From: Saccoglossus kowalevskii
Taxonomy: Eukaryota; Hemichordata; Enteropneusta; Harrimaniidae
Reading direction: 5' to 3'
NCBI RefSeq assembly: GCF_000003605.2
Contig: NW_003126388.1
Span: 476,262 to 508,763, forward strand
DNA: 32,502 nt
Part shown: positions 20,950-32,136 of the stretch, one piece after another
Layout: every line of letters starts with the position of its first letter
How positions within the stretch are numbered: position 1 is the stretch's first letter
Translations under genes and position numbers: made by a program
The notes under the pieces: generated by a model
What the model was told of the DNA's origin: nothing
What the model saw: only the letters and a program-made list of their open reading frames with translations
Database searches by the model: none

Positions 20950-23900
20950 ATGTTGCAGCCAATTCTTCACAAGTTACACAATCAAAGAATAGTGCTGGCT
21001 AGTGGTTCCCCAAGGAGACAGGAAATACTCCGAAATATTGTAAGTGTCGATCTTAGTAACAATTTAGAGTTCACGCATTAATCTAATCCTAACCCCGCCC
21101 CTCTGGTGACCACGCCCCATGCCAATTGTATATACCTGGTACCCCCATCCGGGACCCCCATCTTCTGGTCTTATACAAGTTACTTGGAGGGGCATATTGT
21201 ATTATATTGGGGGTGGATTGTTAGGCTTAGGAAGCCTTTAGGAATTCTTGCCACAAATCTAATTATGCCTCTCGTATGTGTAATCTGTACGGTAATTGTT
21301 GAATTGAAATCATAATTGGAAGCTTTAGTCGACAGTTTGTGTGTGTTTTTGTTCTAGTTGTTGATTGTTATTGTTGTTGCGGTATTGGTGGCGGCGGCGG
21401 CGTAGATGACTATAGACAGACAACTCAAATTGCACTTTGTTTTGCAGATTATTTTGCTGTGCCTAAGTGGGTAACCATTAGAATCTGTGACAGGGATGTG
21501 GAATTTTCCAAACAAACAACGAATCTGTACAGTGACATTTTAAAACAAACAAATATACACACATTTTACAGTAAAAAATATATATATACAAACATTTAAT
21601 AGAGAAACTCGAAAAAAAAAATTACTTTACAGCAATATCATGATGAATAAGTAGCGTAAAACTGAGTAAAGAAAACAAAAACAAAGAATAAATTGGTCAA
21701 TCTCTCCGCTTCACAGGGCTTCTCATCGTCAACCCTATAATGTAATGAAAATACATTCTAACTGTCATATTATCATTTAATTATCTTGTAGGGTTTGAAA
21801 TTTGAAGTAATTACTTCTAAATTTGAAGAAAATTTTGACAAGTCATTGTTTTCATCTCCAGTGGATTATGTAAATGAAACAGCAAAAGAAAAGACGCTGG
21901 AAGTAGCAAATCGACTACAGGGAGTAAGTTAGACTGGCAAAGTCGGGACTTCTTTTTTGGTTAACAAAAAAAATATAATTGTCAATTTAGCCTTTTTAAC
22001 GTGATTGCGAAAACTAGCATGACTGTGAAAGAAATCCCTTTAGTGGTCAGGTTAGTTCTCGCGATCACACTAAAAGGACTGAAAAACAATTAATTATATC
22101 TTTTTTTAAAACAAAAAAAAAGTCCCGACTTTGCCAGTCTAGGAGTAAGTGAATGTTTTAAAGTGACACTTTTGCATGTGAGTCATATCGAACATGAAGC
22201 AATGTGACAACTATGTTGATTTAATTAATTATACAAGAAATTACTGTGAATGAGAAGTTTTACCTGTCAATCAAATTGTGATGAATATGCCATTTGTTTT
22301 TGTCAGCCAGGATGTCCAGATATTATCATAGGAGCAGACACTGTTGTTGTAAGTATATTACTGATTGTGATAAATTCGATCATTTGAGTGTCAGATATTT
22401 TTTCCGTCTAAATTTCAGTTTTTCACATTTTGTAAAATTGTGACTAAAATTCATCATCATTTTGGACTATAAAGACAGATTCAGATATATTGCTTTTGGT
22501 TTTTGAACAAAAGTGTTGTCAACATTCCATGTGGAGGTGTACAGGCTGTACAAAATGATTTTGTTGAATTGCCAAAAATTCAAAGTGGCACTCAAAAGGG
22601 TAATTAGTTAAGGGGGGAGATATAAATTTCACCATTTCCGCCAATACATGCTGCAATGCAAGGCGGTAGGAAGCAAAAATTAGTTGGCCTGGCCATCCAT
22701 TGAGGGCCGTAGACCAGAGGCGTATGTTGACGTGGGCCGAAGTGGAGGGACGTGCAGAAGTGGTCCGGCCATAGCCGGTATGGCCGGTATGGTTCCTACG
22801 GCCTTGCAATATTGAATTTTTGTTTTTAAATTTTTGTTTTTAATGCAAGTAGTTTAATGAATGCAAATAATTGAAAGCAAAGGAAATATGTTACAATCCT
22901 ATTACATGTACTATACTTTACAACAATATTACAACCTAAAAATTGGATCAATTCTGTGTGGAGATTGTTATAAGTACACAATGTGAAATGTCAACTACTT
23001 AGGTCGAGTGGATGTAAGGATTGTAGCACTTTTCCACTATCAAACTTGGATTTCCTAGCTTTTCTCAATAAATGAATTTTACAGTATAATTTGAAAGATA
23101 AATGCGATTTGCATGTATAGTCTTTTTAGTTTTTATCTTATCCACTGTTACATAGAACTCTCAATTATTGATGTTGCTGGTAATAAGGATATAATTAAAA
23201 ATAGGACTTTATAATATTTATTGCAGTCATTGGGTGAAAAAATACTTGAGAAACCCCAAGATAAAAATGATGCTTTCACAATGTTATCATCTCTTAGCGG
23301 TAAAAGTCATACTGTATATACGGGAATGGTTATACTTACAAAGACAGGTATTTATCTGATTTATAACCCTCTGCAGTATCTTTTTAAAAACCTACCTAAT
23401 TCTTCTCAGCCAATCAGAATACTCTATTGCAGGGCTTAATGTACATAATGCCCTGCTTCCCTAATACGATTTCTTGTGTCGTGTCATGTCAATGTCCCAC
23501 CATAGGTGATTTTCCGCTCACTGCGAGATCACGCATATTGTGTGAAATGCGGGAACTGATTACAAAAATTGAACAATTTCATTTGGATTTCCATTTTTTA
23601 TAGGTTTTTTTTATAGCAATGTTGAAATGTTGATCTTTTAGAGGGGAATATTGCATTTAGATATCCTTACTTCGTCAAAATTGATCATCATCAAATGTGT
23701 ATAGCACATTATTATGTGTGAAAATAGCAAAAAAAAACTTTCACATTAGTCAAATCCCACACAATGTTTTTATGTCACTGTGATGCTATGATCATTGTTT
23801 ATCCGGTTTTGATGTTCAATTTCACGAAAACCACGGGATCTCAAGGTGAACAGAAAATGGTCTATTGTACTGTGGAATACTTTATTTTTGCTTATTAGTC

Positions 23901-25231
23901 CCCGTTCGGACGGAGTCCGAAAACGGGGACTTATGTTTTGCCCTGTGTGCGTCCGTCCGTGCGTCCGTGCGTCCGTGATCACCTGTATCTCGAACATGCA
24001 TGGACCGATTATGTTCAAACTTCACTCATACATCACACATTATATGGGACATATGCACATGCATTTTTTTCATGATCCGCTTAGCAATAGCTGAATGGCC
24101 ATTTTAAGGCCGAAAATGCATTAAAATCACGTATTTTCACAATTCCAGAACCGGATCTCAGTCATGCATGCATGGATTTTGTTCAGATTTAGTACAATGT
24201 GTTGTACATATGCAGGTGCATTTCGGTCATGATCTGCTTTGAATGTATATGTTACTCAAATATGAACGGAACGGGGACGTGTCATTGACAATGACTTGTT
24301 TTGTATGGAATTTATTTTCACTGATTTTTGATGAGTTTAATGTGAAATATAGGAAAAAAAGTATATTTGCTGGATTTTATTTTCACGGAATCATCCCTTC
24401 AACGAAAATGGCGAAAATACATTCCAAGCGAAAATAAAGCATTCTGCAGACTGTGTTAATCCCTAACATATTGGTTAAATGTAACGAAAGATCTTGTGTG
24501 ATATAAGAATCAAGTGTAAGCTTTGACATTGAACAAAATTTAGCACTACTGCCAATGAGAGGAAACACTGATATCACATAAAGGTTCACTCCCCCATAAC
24601 TTTATCTCACATATTACTCTCATGTGTGGTTTCTTAGGTATATAATTATATACTTTATATTGATACAGACAAACAGTCAAAGCACCCATTTGACATTCTT
24701 CAGTTCCATGAAGCCACTGATGTTGTATTCGGTGAATTAACACCAGAGATAATCCATGGCTATATAGAGACTGGAGAACCTATGTAAGTAAATTCCACAA
24801 CACTTATGTTTCATTATTGAGAATCAGGGATTGGGAATTCCTGGATTTTATTCATTCTACATACAAGCCATGACAATAGGACACATATGCGTTACAGTAT
24901 CATCAATGAAAGGTGGTGAATGAGAATGCACAAGTATAATATTTGTTTTGTGATTTGCAAGACTTCAATTGCAATCTTCATCGTATTTTCATTATAATTA
25001 CATGTCCATACAAATTAAATTTCCATTTCATTTCTTTATTGAGATAACTGTATGTTGAAAAAATTTATTTAACCTGTTTCATGTGATGATTTCAGGGACA
25101 AAGCTGGAGGTTATGGAATCCAGGCACTCGGTGGAACGCTAGTACAAGAAATACGAGGAGACTACTACAATGTCGTCGGATTCCCTTTACACCATTTTTG
25201 TAAACAATTTCTTAAATTGTATGCGAAATAA
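20950..25231 (+). CDS. Stand-alone Maf domain nucleotide pyrophosphatase (ASMTL N-terminal type, dTTP/UTP class)
   Basis: Six exons join in frame: 20950-21039, 21792-21923, 22307-22348, 23227-23347, 24669-24783, 25096-25231 (211 residues). Maf signatures appear in order: [12 protein letters not shown] (16-27), IIIGADTVV with the general-base candidate Asp85, [20 protein letters not shown], then [14 protein letters not shown] (167-180). Family knowledge: Maf enzymes hydrolyse non-canonical or selected nucleoside triphosphates to monophosphates. The DKAGGYGIQ form fits the YhdE dTTP/UTP subgroup. Similarity is highest to the Maf half of animal ASMTL (RRQEIL, VANRL, FCKQ), but the reading frame stops right after this domain and no methyltransferase exons are recognisable downstream. 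An in-frame TAA at 20902 with no intervening ATG fixes the start. A polyadenylation signal AATAAA lies at 25499. A MITE has duplicated the donor of exon 2. Confidence 0.93.
21921..22150. mobile_element. 212-bp fold-back MITE with 9-bp target-site duplication at the Maf exon 2 donor
   Basis: The element spans 21930-22141. Its ends TAGACTGGCAAAGTCGGGAC and the exact inverse match for 22 bases, and the two arms stay alignable almost to the centre, so the whole unit folds into one long imperfect hairpin. It is flanked by identical GGAGTAAGT copies at 21921-21929 and 22142-22150. A 9-bp duplication fits Mutator-like elements best; the family is otherwise unassigned. No coding capacity is seen, so it is non-autonomous. 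Each flanking copy contains the GTAAGT splice donor. Confidence 0.9.
22349..23226 (+). other. Maf intron 3 with an unassigned GC-richer block at 22600-22805
   Basis: Most of the intron is AT-rich. The block at about 22610-22805 is different: a run of G, GGCGGTAGG, and a GCCGGTATGGCCGGTATGG direct repeat. It may be an inserted sequence, but no inverted ends or target duplication are evident. The 96-residue open frame across it on the minus strand matches no family I know. Confidence 0.45.
23509..23858 (+). mobile_element. Family E MITE in Maf intron 4
   Basis: The inverted ends ATTTTCCGCTCACTGCGAGA and TCTCAAGGTGAACAGAAAAT bound 350 bases collinear with 12929-13279. It stands only 9 bases from the split family D copy beginning at 23868, so this intron received at least three insertions side by side. 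Confidence 0.85.
23868..24450 (+). mobile_element. Family D MITE split by a nested repeat in Maf intron 4
   Basis: The left end (TACTGTGGAATACTTTATTT) and the right part (from TTTTGTATGG at about 24299 to AAAGCATTCTGCAG) belong to family D. They are separated by a family F block starting at AGTCCCCGTTCGGACGG. Removing the block does not restore a perfect copy; about 45 bases of the host element are also missing. Confidence 0.75.
23897..24298 (+). mobile_element. Family F repeat (CCCCGTTCGGACGGAGTCC) nested in family D
   Basis: It begins with a small hairpin (AGTCCCCGTT...AACGGGGACT). GTCCGTCC runs and a segment with ATGTTCAAACTT and ACATATGCA follow, then a GGCCATTTT motif. The same order is seen at 3755. 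The right border is uncertain. Confidence 0.65.
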
Positions 25232-25498
25232 AATATGTTTTTAAAAGTGAATTATTTATAATGGTGATATGGGGGTACAAAGACAATTGAACTGGAGACA
25301 GAATACTGTGACTGTGTCAGGTACGTGCCGACTGTATAGAGACGCTTGTCATGGACATGCTAGCTGTATTGTTTGTTGTGTCTGCATCAACTGTGACTGT
25401 GGTAAACACCATGAACAGTAATTCCTTTTGAACAAAACAACATTTGTTGACTTACTATTTGGACTACAGGAGTATTTGTATTCAAAAGTAATTCTGGG

Positions 25499-25504
25499 AA
25501 TAAA
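25499..25504 (+). terminator. Polyadenylation signal AATAAA for the Maf gene
   Basis: The canonical AATAAA lies 268 bases after the Maf stop codon. It is followed by a GT/T-rich segment at about 25530-25545 (gctgtccttctttgtg), consistent with a cleavage downstream element. An overlapping AATAAA at 25227-25232 includes the stop codon itself and is a less likely site. Confidence 0.5.
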
Positions 25505-26346
25505 CAATATATAGACATGTTAAAAGTGCTGTCCTTCTTTGTGAAATATAATCACGAACATAATGCTATTCCTCATCACCTAGCTAACATGCATATTTCT
25601 ATTTTTTAATCTTTTCCAAGAAACAATCAGGTGCCGGGGACTTATTTAGTTATCTAAGAATTATATGCATTAAAAACGCCACCAGAAAGTGTGGGTTTAC
25701 AGGTATAACCCCACAGTTGAAGATCCAGTTAGCAGTTGCATTGCCAGTGCACAGTACTGAACCCATGTTAATTTACAGAAAAGATGTACATGTATTGTAG
25801 GCTTGGTCACTTGCTCATGAATAATTCAATGCATACAACTTTACATTACGATGACCCTTTCAATCAATTTGCATATTGATAAAATCTATTGGATACAAGT
25901 AGAATTTCATATCTACTGTCACTGCTGTGAGATTGCACCATCTTTTAAAAAGCTTTTCACATGACCTGATTCCAAGTTCATGCTATAATATTTCTTCTAA
26001 TGCTGCCCTCAATAGTTTATGCTGAGAGAAACTGATATGCGATTCACTGGTTTTAAAATAATTTCAATATAAATACTCTGAGCGCTGGCTTTGAAAAAAC
26101 AAACAGAATTGAGTCTTCCATCAAAAACCTATGCACTTTGAAAGTTTCATGGTGTGTTTCCTATTTTGACACTTTTATGTTATATTCCAGCTTTCATATG
26201 TTGACACCAGACACAGGATTCCAAAATGCATACACAATTTCTGAAACATGTGTATACACATATACTTGTATATATAATCCCATGATAGTTTGACGTAAAC
26301 AGACTCAAGTGATTATGCTATTATGGCAGTGTCTGCTAACGTCGAC
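25505..26346. other. Intergenic stretch after the Maf gene
   Basis: AT-rich sequence between the Maf polyadenylation signal and the family A MITE. I see no exons and specifically no acetylserotonin methyltransferase-type domain. Confidence 0.6.
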
Positions 26347-26509
26347 TCAAAGCGAGAGGGTCGTCACCTGCGCATGCGCGGGGAAATTGAGTCCCAAGTG
26401 ACAATAACACACGCTAAAACGCAAAGGTTCATGGGTAGACCCTTGTTTGTAAACAATGACACGCTATGGCCATCTGACGCATGCGCAGGTGATGACTCCC
26501 CCGCTTTAA
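26347..26509 (+). mobile_element. Family A MITE, single-unit copy
   Basis: It runs from TCAAAGCGAGAGGGTCG to the inverted CGCTTTAA end. The arms contain CACCTGCGCATGCGC and GCATGCGCAGGTG, and the core carries the same ACGCAAAGGTTCATGGGTAG string as the array at 7551. It lies between the Maf gene and the CNOT7/8 gene. Confidence 0.85.
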
Positions 26510-29017
26510 GAGAAAATATTGTGGGATCATATATTTATCACATGTATATTTCCACAGTGTGACATGACATGTGTTGACAGTGGAACTATTTGCTGAAATA
26601 ACACTTAATATCATTGCATGCACCTTGTATGTTATTTTTGTTGGTGCCACGGTGTTCCCATTTCCCTTAAATACCTACATTGCATGCCATGATGCTTACT
26701 CAAATTCGTTAGGATTTTTAAAAATTCAACCGATTTTTTGAAGGGACTGAATAAGGTACTAATTTAATTTTGAAAACTAACCATTGTTATCACAATCCGT
26801 AGTTATCAGACTGTGTATAACCCTGGAGGCTCCAGGCAACATTCGGATAGCGTGTACGATGAAAAATTTAGACATTACGTGACGTTACACTGTGGGGATA
26901 TGGGTTTTTCATTTGCCCTGCTCTGCATCACACTTTGGTGTTACGCAATTTACGCACATGATGCATGTAATGTACGAGATAAAGATACAGAGATATGTGA
27001 CATTTGCATTAGATGCAGCAACCCATGCACATTCCAAAATCCACACGCATACATAAAGAGACTAAGACAACTAGATATGCAACGTTGATAAGTAGAGTGT
27101 GTGTATTTACAAGCATAAAACACAAGACAACTTAAAGTTATACAGAACTACAAGAGAATAAAAAGCTACAGCTATAAAGGGCATTCGCAGTCAATGTGGT
27201 CTTTTTTTTTTTATGAAACTGTTTACAATCAAAACGATGTACTTTATGAATTTGTTTTTACCCCCACAGAATGCTCCTGTAAATTTTAACGGTATATTTC
27301 TTTTTTTTTTTTTAAAAACCTTATCCACAATGATAATATTGCTTTGCCTTTCCTGTTGGATGGTATAATTAATTGTAAGTTATTACAATTTGGTCTGTCA
27401 ACGTGAAAACCATCTCAACTGAAATGTCTTTCTATTTAAAAAAAAAACAATCCATACTGCATTTTGCATCTCAAAAAAAACATACAAAGTGTCCATCAAC
27501 TCCTTCACCCCCATTTCCCTGGTGAATGGAATCTCCCAATAGGTGATAATCGGGAGAATTCTAAAGCACGGTGATGAAAAGGTTTATGAAGTAAATACAT
27601 CCATGAATGCTAAAACCATTGTATGTTTCACAGGTGTTTTTGCACAAACTTTACAAAATAGTTTCATAAATGTGATGTAATGTTCGATTTTATAAATAGG
27701 AGTCTGTTGTTTTGATATGCTAATGCACTATGTCAATAAGAAAAAAACTGATGACCCAAGACATGTATAGGGCAAAGTTCAAGGATTGTTAAACCAAAGC
27801 AGGCTATAAAACAGATATTTACACAATCATTTAGCCCTCCAGTGGTAGCAGTGAGAAATGCTTAGTTTTTTTTTATGAAACAACTGCGTAATCGTTTTTT
27901 CAACATGGTATTATTTTTTAAAGGTAGTACTGGGTTATGTAAATGACGATTATACCCGATACAGACTTAATTCGAATTGTTTTGTGGTAATTGATCTCCA
28001 CATGCACCACTGAAGCAAAATGAATAGATTGCACATACAGCCAGTAAAGTAAAAGATCAGCCGCAAAGATAAAAAAAAATGTACAAAAAGAGTGAATCCT
28101 ACATTATTAAGACCAATTCATTTTTTGTCCAGTTTCAGTAGAATCTTTACAAAATTAATTGACATGAATAATTTAATTTGACATACTCTTCAGATGTTGA
28201 TAAACCACAACACAGCACAGCACAAACATGACAGTTCACTCAATTTGAAATTTCTTTTTCCCATTCGCTTTTTTTTTAAAAGTATTATAATTTAATCGGG
28301 GATCCAAAATGAAGCCATTGGTTAAAACAGGAATTCCTCCCTAAATTAGGCATGGCAAGACAATGACAACTTAGTGGTTGCGTAAGAATACTTATCTTCA
28401 ACCATGCCAATCATAAGAAGCTTAGACATGTCAACAAAATGAACACTTTTGTCGCCCTCTACTGGTGATTAATAATATGCCTTGTAACACTAAATATGAT
28501 CGTTTTGAAAACATCAGTTGTCAGCCAGTTTTAGTAGAAGATGGCAGTTGTAGCTAAGTTTATGTTTGTTCATTGGCACAGAAAAATTATATTCTTGACA
28601 AATAGGAGTTTTCACTCCAGACAAGTTTTGACTTTTAAAGGGGTTTAGAAGAAAATGCGCTAAGCGTGAAATTAAAAAAAAACATTGAGTAAGCCTGCTC
28701 TGGAATGTAATATTGGCGTTATCGGGATACGAACACAGGTTAACAATAAAATAAAAACACCAAGGATGGCTGGAAAGCATCTGCCTCAGTTGATGAAGGG
28801 TCCGAGTTATTTCCTATTTTCACATTTTTTTTCTTACTTTTTCTTTTCTACAAAATATAAAAGACCACAGCGAGCAACCCTATATAGTATAATACACAGT
28901 TTGTCTCCAGATCACTAAGAATTTGGAAACAAGAAATAAAACTACCCAAAGCACCTATTTCATGTATTCCCAGGGGGGTGCTGAAATAAACAAAACATAA
29001 ACGAGTAAATGCCTTTG
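26510..29017. other. Intergenic DNA and probable CNOT7/8 3' UTR
   Basis: CNOT7/8 transcription runs leftward from 29018 into this stretch. It contains many poly-T/poly-A runs (27208, 27300, 27438, 28261, 28670). ATTAAA-type hexamers on the minus strand occur at 28172-28177 and near 28290 but cannot be chosen between. The 91-residue open frame at 26813-27088 matches nothing known. Confidence 0.5.
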
Positions 29018-31827
29018 CTATGTCGTTAAATTGGTGGAGTTTTCATCGGCATGTGATGTACCGTTTTGGACGTAGGATGACCCAAGGCCGTAAAGGTGAC
29101 CGCAATACTTGGCATCGTCTACGTTGTCTTCAAAAAACATCTGAGAGAAACAAATTATGAAAGATTACATGTTGCAGCATTATACAAGTTCAATCTATGA
29201 TAACCTACAGTGTAAGAAACTTGTCAGGTAGAAATGATTTGTTGTATTGACCATTAAAATTCAATCCAATCCATTCCTTATTTGTAATCCTCTAAACCAA
29301 GTGAAAATTGCACAGATTTCTGTGTCACATCATGGTATTTTTATCCAAATACGTCAAAATTATCCACCATTTTATGGTCCTTGTTCATAGATGATTCGTA
29401 GTTGGTGTATCCATACGTTGCAAATGTTGCAGATCTACATTGACTCAGTACAATGAATAACATTCTGTGAAGCCACTCGGCACCCTTGGTGCTTTGTAAA
29501 AGGTTTGATTTCATTGCAAGACTATACAGACAGGAAATGTTAATCAACTTACTTCTCTCATTTTAAAGAATGAAGCACTGGTGAGTAAACTGTCACTTCC
29601 TGCTTGATGCTGCGGCCCAATCCTTGTCAGCTGAAACGAACATGCATATCTTGTAGTTAGAACTGAGTAACGTACCTCACTCAAATTCAAACGATTATGT
29701 ACGTCTCTGGGGATTCAGAGTGAGGCCAAGATAAATTATTCATAAATATTTTCAGTACAGTACTTGATAAATAAATCCAATAACATATGGCCTTTATCTA
29801 CCCACAAAGTCGTTAACGAATCTCTATCAGTGACTTGGCCTCCCTATTGATTCTGTGGCACACTCACTCAGGGTTCAACCCCAGGTAGGATTTAAATCCA
29901 GGTCTACTAATCACGAGCCCTTGCAACAACCACTATGCTACTAGCAATCGGTCTATAAGGTTATTTTGTATGTAGACTGTGGTAAAATACACTATAGTAT
30001 TCTAAAACTGTAAATGCCAAGTCTAATAGTTCTACCCACCGAAAGTTGTTCTGCGACTTCTTGAAGGCCACCTTTAAGGTTTTTACAGCTTTTCATTAGG
30101 TATTTAATATCGTATATACTCGGGAAATAAAGCCTCAGAAGGTCAAAAAACTCTGACTCGTCTGCTGGCAAATTGCTGTTGGTCAAGCATTTTAGAAGAT
30201 ACCCAAAATCATAACCACTGGAATAAAATGAAATGTATGTTACTCTTATGGCAGTCATGTAAAAAATATGTATTTATCATCTCCTAGCTAACTTCATACG
30301 TTTCAACTAGTGGTAGGATTCTATATACAGAGCTTCTGCTAACCCTTCTGATGTTATCAATGGAAAATTTATTTTGGATTAGACAAAATCACTTTTGACA
30401 CCACAGGAAAAAGTCAAAATATTAAATATTCTGATGAAATGGTTTTCAGGAAAGAAAATTGAAAAACCCGGAAAACACATGTTAACTAAGCATTAATGTT
30501 ACATGATGAGTAGCATATTTAAATTTACTATAAGACAGGATGATTGAACAAGTCACTAATTAGTTAAGAAAAACGTCAACATGGCTAAAACTGTTTAACT
30601 CACAGCAGAATCCCAAATAAATATTTTTAAACAAATGAATTCAAATTAAGTTACTGTGACCTCAAAAAAAACACAATATTGATGATAACAATACTGACAA
30701 CGAGGACGCTGACATACATTAAGCCTCGCCAAGAAAAGTATCACCAACAGTCAATTTTGCACCTTTTCTGCAATGGTAGTAGTGTGGCTGAATTGTGAGA
30801 TGAGGCCTACACAATAAAACCCAACCACTTCAATGAATGAAAAGCTTTATAAAATGTTGTATATGTGCTTCATTGGCAAAACACCAACAACTAATTATTG
30901 CTGTAATTTCTACACCTTGCACACAAAAGCATGGAGGTTCTCAGGGCGTATTTATGATTACAAACTTACCTGTGAAACGACAGCCATTTAACATTATCAC
31001 ACAGAACAACACCTGATGTCATTAACATTTCCGCAAATGTCGTCACATCAATCCCGTCCTCTTCGTGTTTCTTAAACTGCAGACCTGAGTTTTGTAAAAG
31101 GTCTATTGAATCTTGTGCATACATGTCTTCTCTGCAAAACCAAACGTACGTTAATTAGGAGAATGAACATGGTGAAACTATTGGTACCTTACCCATGTTT
31201 ATTGCATCATATCAGGCAACACAAAAACATGGCATTTAACAATTTGTTAACCTGTTTTATTAATGATCCTTTGAACACCTTTGATTTTGTGCAATACTTT
31301 GCACATTTTTCTGTATTTTTTCCATAATTTCTTTATTAATTTTTGCCCAATGAGAAATAATAACCATAAAATTTTCTTGCTTTATTCTTTGCAAAGATGA
31401 CAAAAGTTCACTTAAGCAGGGTTAAGGATGGACTAAATTCAAAATGAAAAGATAAGAAAAGCATGGAAACAATGGATTTCTTCATAGCATCTAGTGGCCA
31501 TTTTAAACTGAATATTGATCAAAAGATATACGAAGGTTCACACATTGTTACTTTAACCAAAAATCTCTATAAAGAGACATAAATTACAATGCCATTATAG
31601 GACTCATCCCACAACTGTCAAAAAGTGACTTACGTGAGATTAAACTTGAAGTTGAATTGGAATGTTGAGGCACCAGGTGGGTAGTGACCGTTCTCATCAG
31701 AGAATGTAAGACCCAACTGAATGATTTTTAAAAGATCCACATTACACCGTAGAAGTTGGTACTGATAATCGGCAGTGCTTCGGAATTCTCCAATTGGTCT
31801 GGCAACAACTCCTGGAAATTCTGTGTC
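29018..31827 (-). CDS. CNOT7: CCR4-NOT deadenylase catalytic subunit CNOT7/CNOT8 (CAF1/POP2), 5' exon outside window
   Basis: Five minus-strand exons join in frame: 31827-31634, 31131-30970, 30217-30040, 29630-29553, 29140-29018 (244 residues plus stop). The first visible codon is the Asp of DTEFPG, so about 39 N-terminal residues lie on an exon past the right edge. The DEDDh exonuclease set is complete: Asp1 and Glu3 of DTEFPG, Asp122 in SGYDFG, His186 in GPQHQAG and Asp191 in GSDS. These map without gaps to human CNOT7 D40, E42, D161, H225 and D230. The protein shortens poly(A) tails as part of CCR4-NOT, in the cytoplasm. The C-terminus after YGLGSSYVQNG is short and divergent (SHADENSTNLTT). 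CNOT7 and CNOT8 are vertebrate duplicates, so the symbol stands for a single pre-duplication gene. The acceptor of the first visible exon and all later junctions are clean GT/AG. Confidence 0.95.
29830..29955 (-). mobile_element. tRNA-derived SINE head in CNOT7/8 intron
   Basis: On the minus strand TAGCATAGTGG (29940-29930) matches an A box and GGATTTAAATCC (29899-29888) a B box, about 30-40 bases apart as in RNA polymerase III promoters. The sequence then runs into a non-tRNA tail (GGGTTGAACCCTGAGTGAGTG). It does not fold as an intact tRNA, so a SINE is the best reading. The right and left borders are approximate. Confidence 0.6.
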
Positions 31828-31906
31828 CTAGTCATGGAGAAAAGAATTTTTATGTGAATTTTGACTAAGAAATGCACTTGTAAATACAGTAGAATTTGGG
31901 TCAAGG

Positions 31907-32118
31907 TACTGTAAAATGTCTAATTTTCATTGGGTTTAAATTTTACTCATTTAGCATTTCAGGCATATTCAGTGAGTTTTTAAATTCACGGTTTTATCAT
32001 TTAGATAATGTGTTCTATGCCCCATTTTACATATTCACTGGGTTTTAATTTAGCACATTTTCCAGTCAGTGAAATAAGCAAAATTAAAACCCAGTGAATA
32101 ATTAACCCTTTTACAGTA
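31907..32118 (+). mobile_element. Family C MITE upstream of the first visible CNOT7/8 exon
   Basis: This copy is collinear with 5345-5557, sharing blocks such as TGTTCTATGC, CATATTCACTGGGTTTTAAT and CAGTGAATAATTAACCC, with scattered substitutions. It has the same TACTGTAAAA / TTTTACAGTA ends. It lies in the intron preceding the first visible CNOT7/8 exon. Confidence 0.85.
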
Positions 32119-32136
32119 GTCAAAATTCTTTTACTA

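Noticed and set aside
26813-27088. Plus-strand open frame of 91 codons
   Set aside because: Its composition and lack of any recognised domain, splice partner or conserved motif make it a chance frame.
25232-29017. Missing methyltransferase exons of an ASMTL fusion
   Set aside because: I looked for the SAM-dependent methyltransferase glycine motif in the open frames here and found none. The Maf frame also ends in a stop followed by a polyadenylation signal.
29888-29940. Functional tRNA gene
   Set aside because: Only the box motifs match. The cloverleaf arms do not pair and the sequence continues as a repeat tail.
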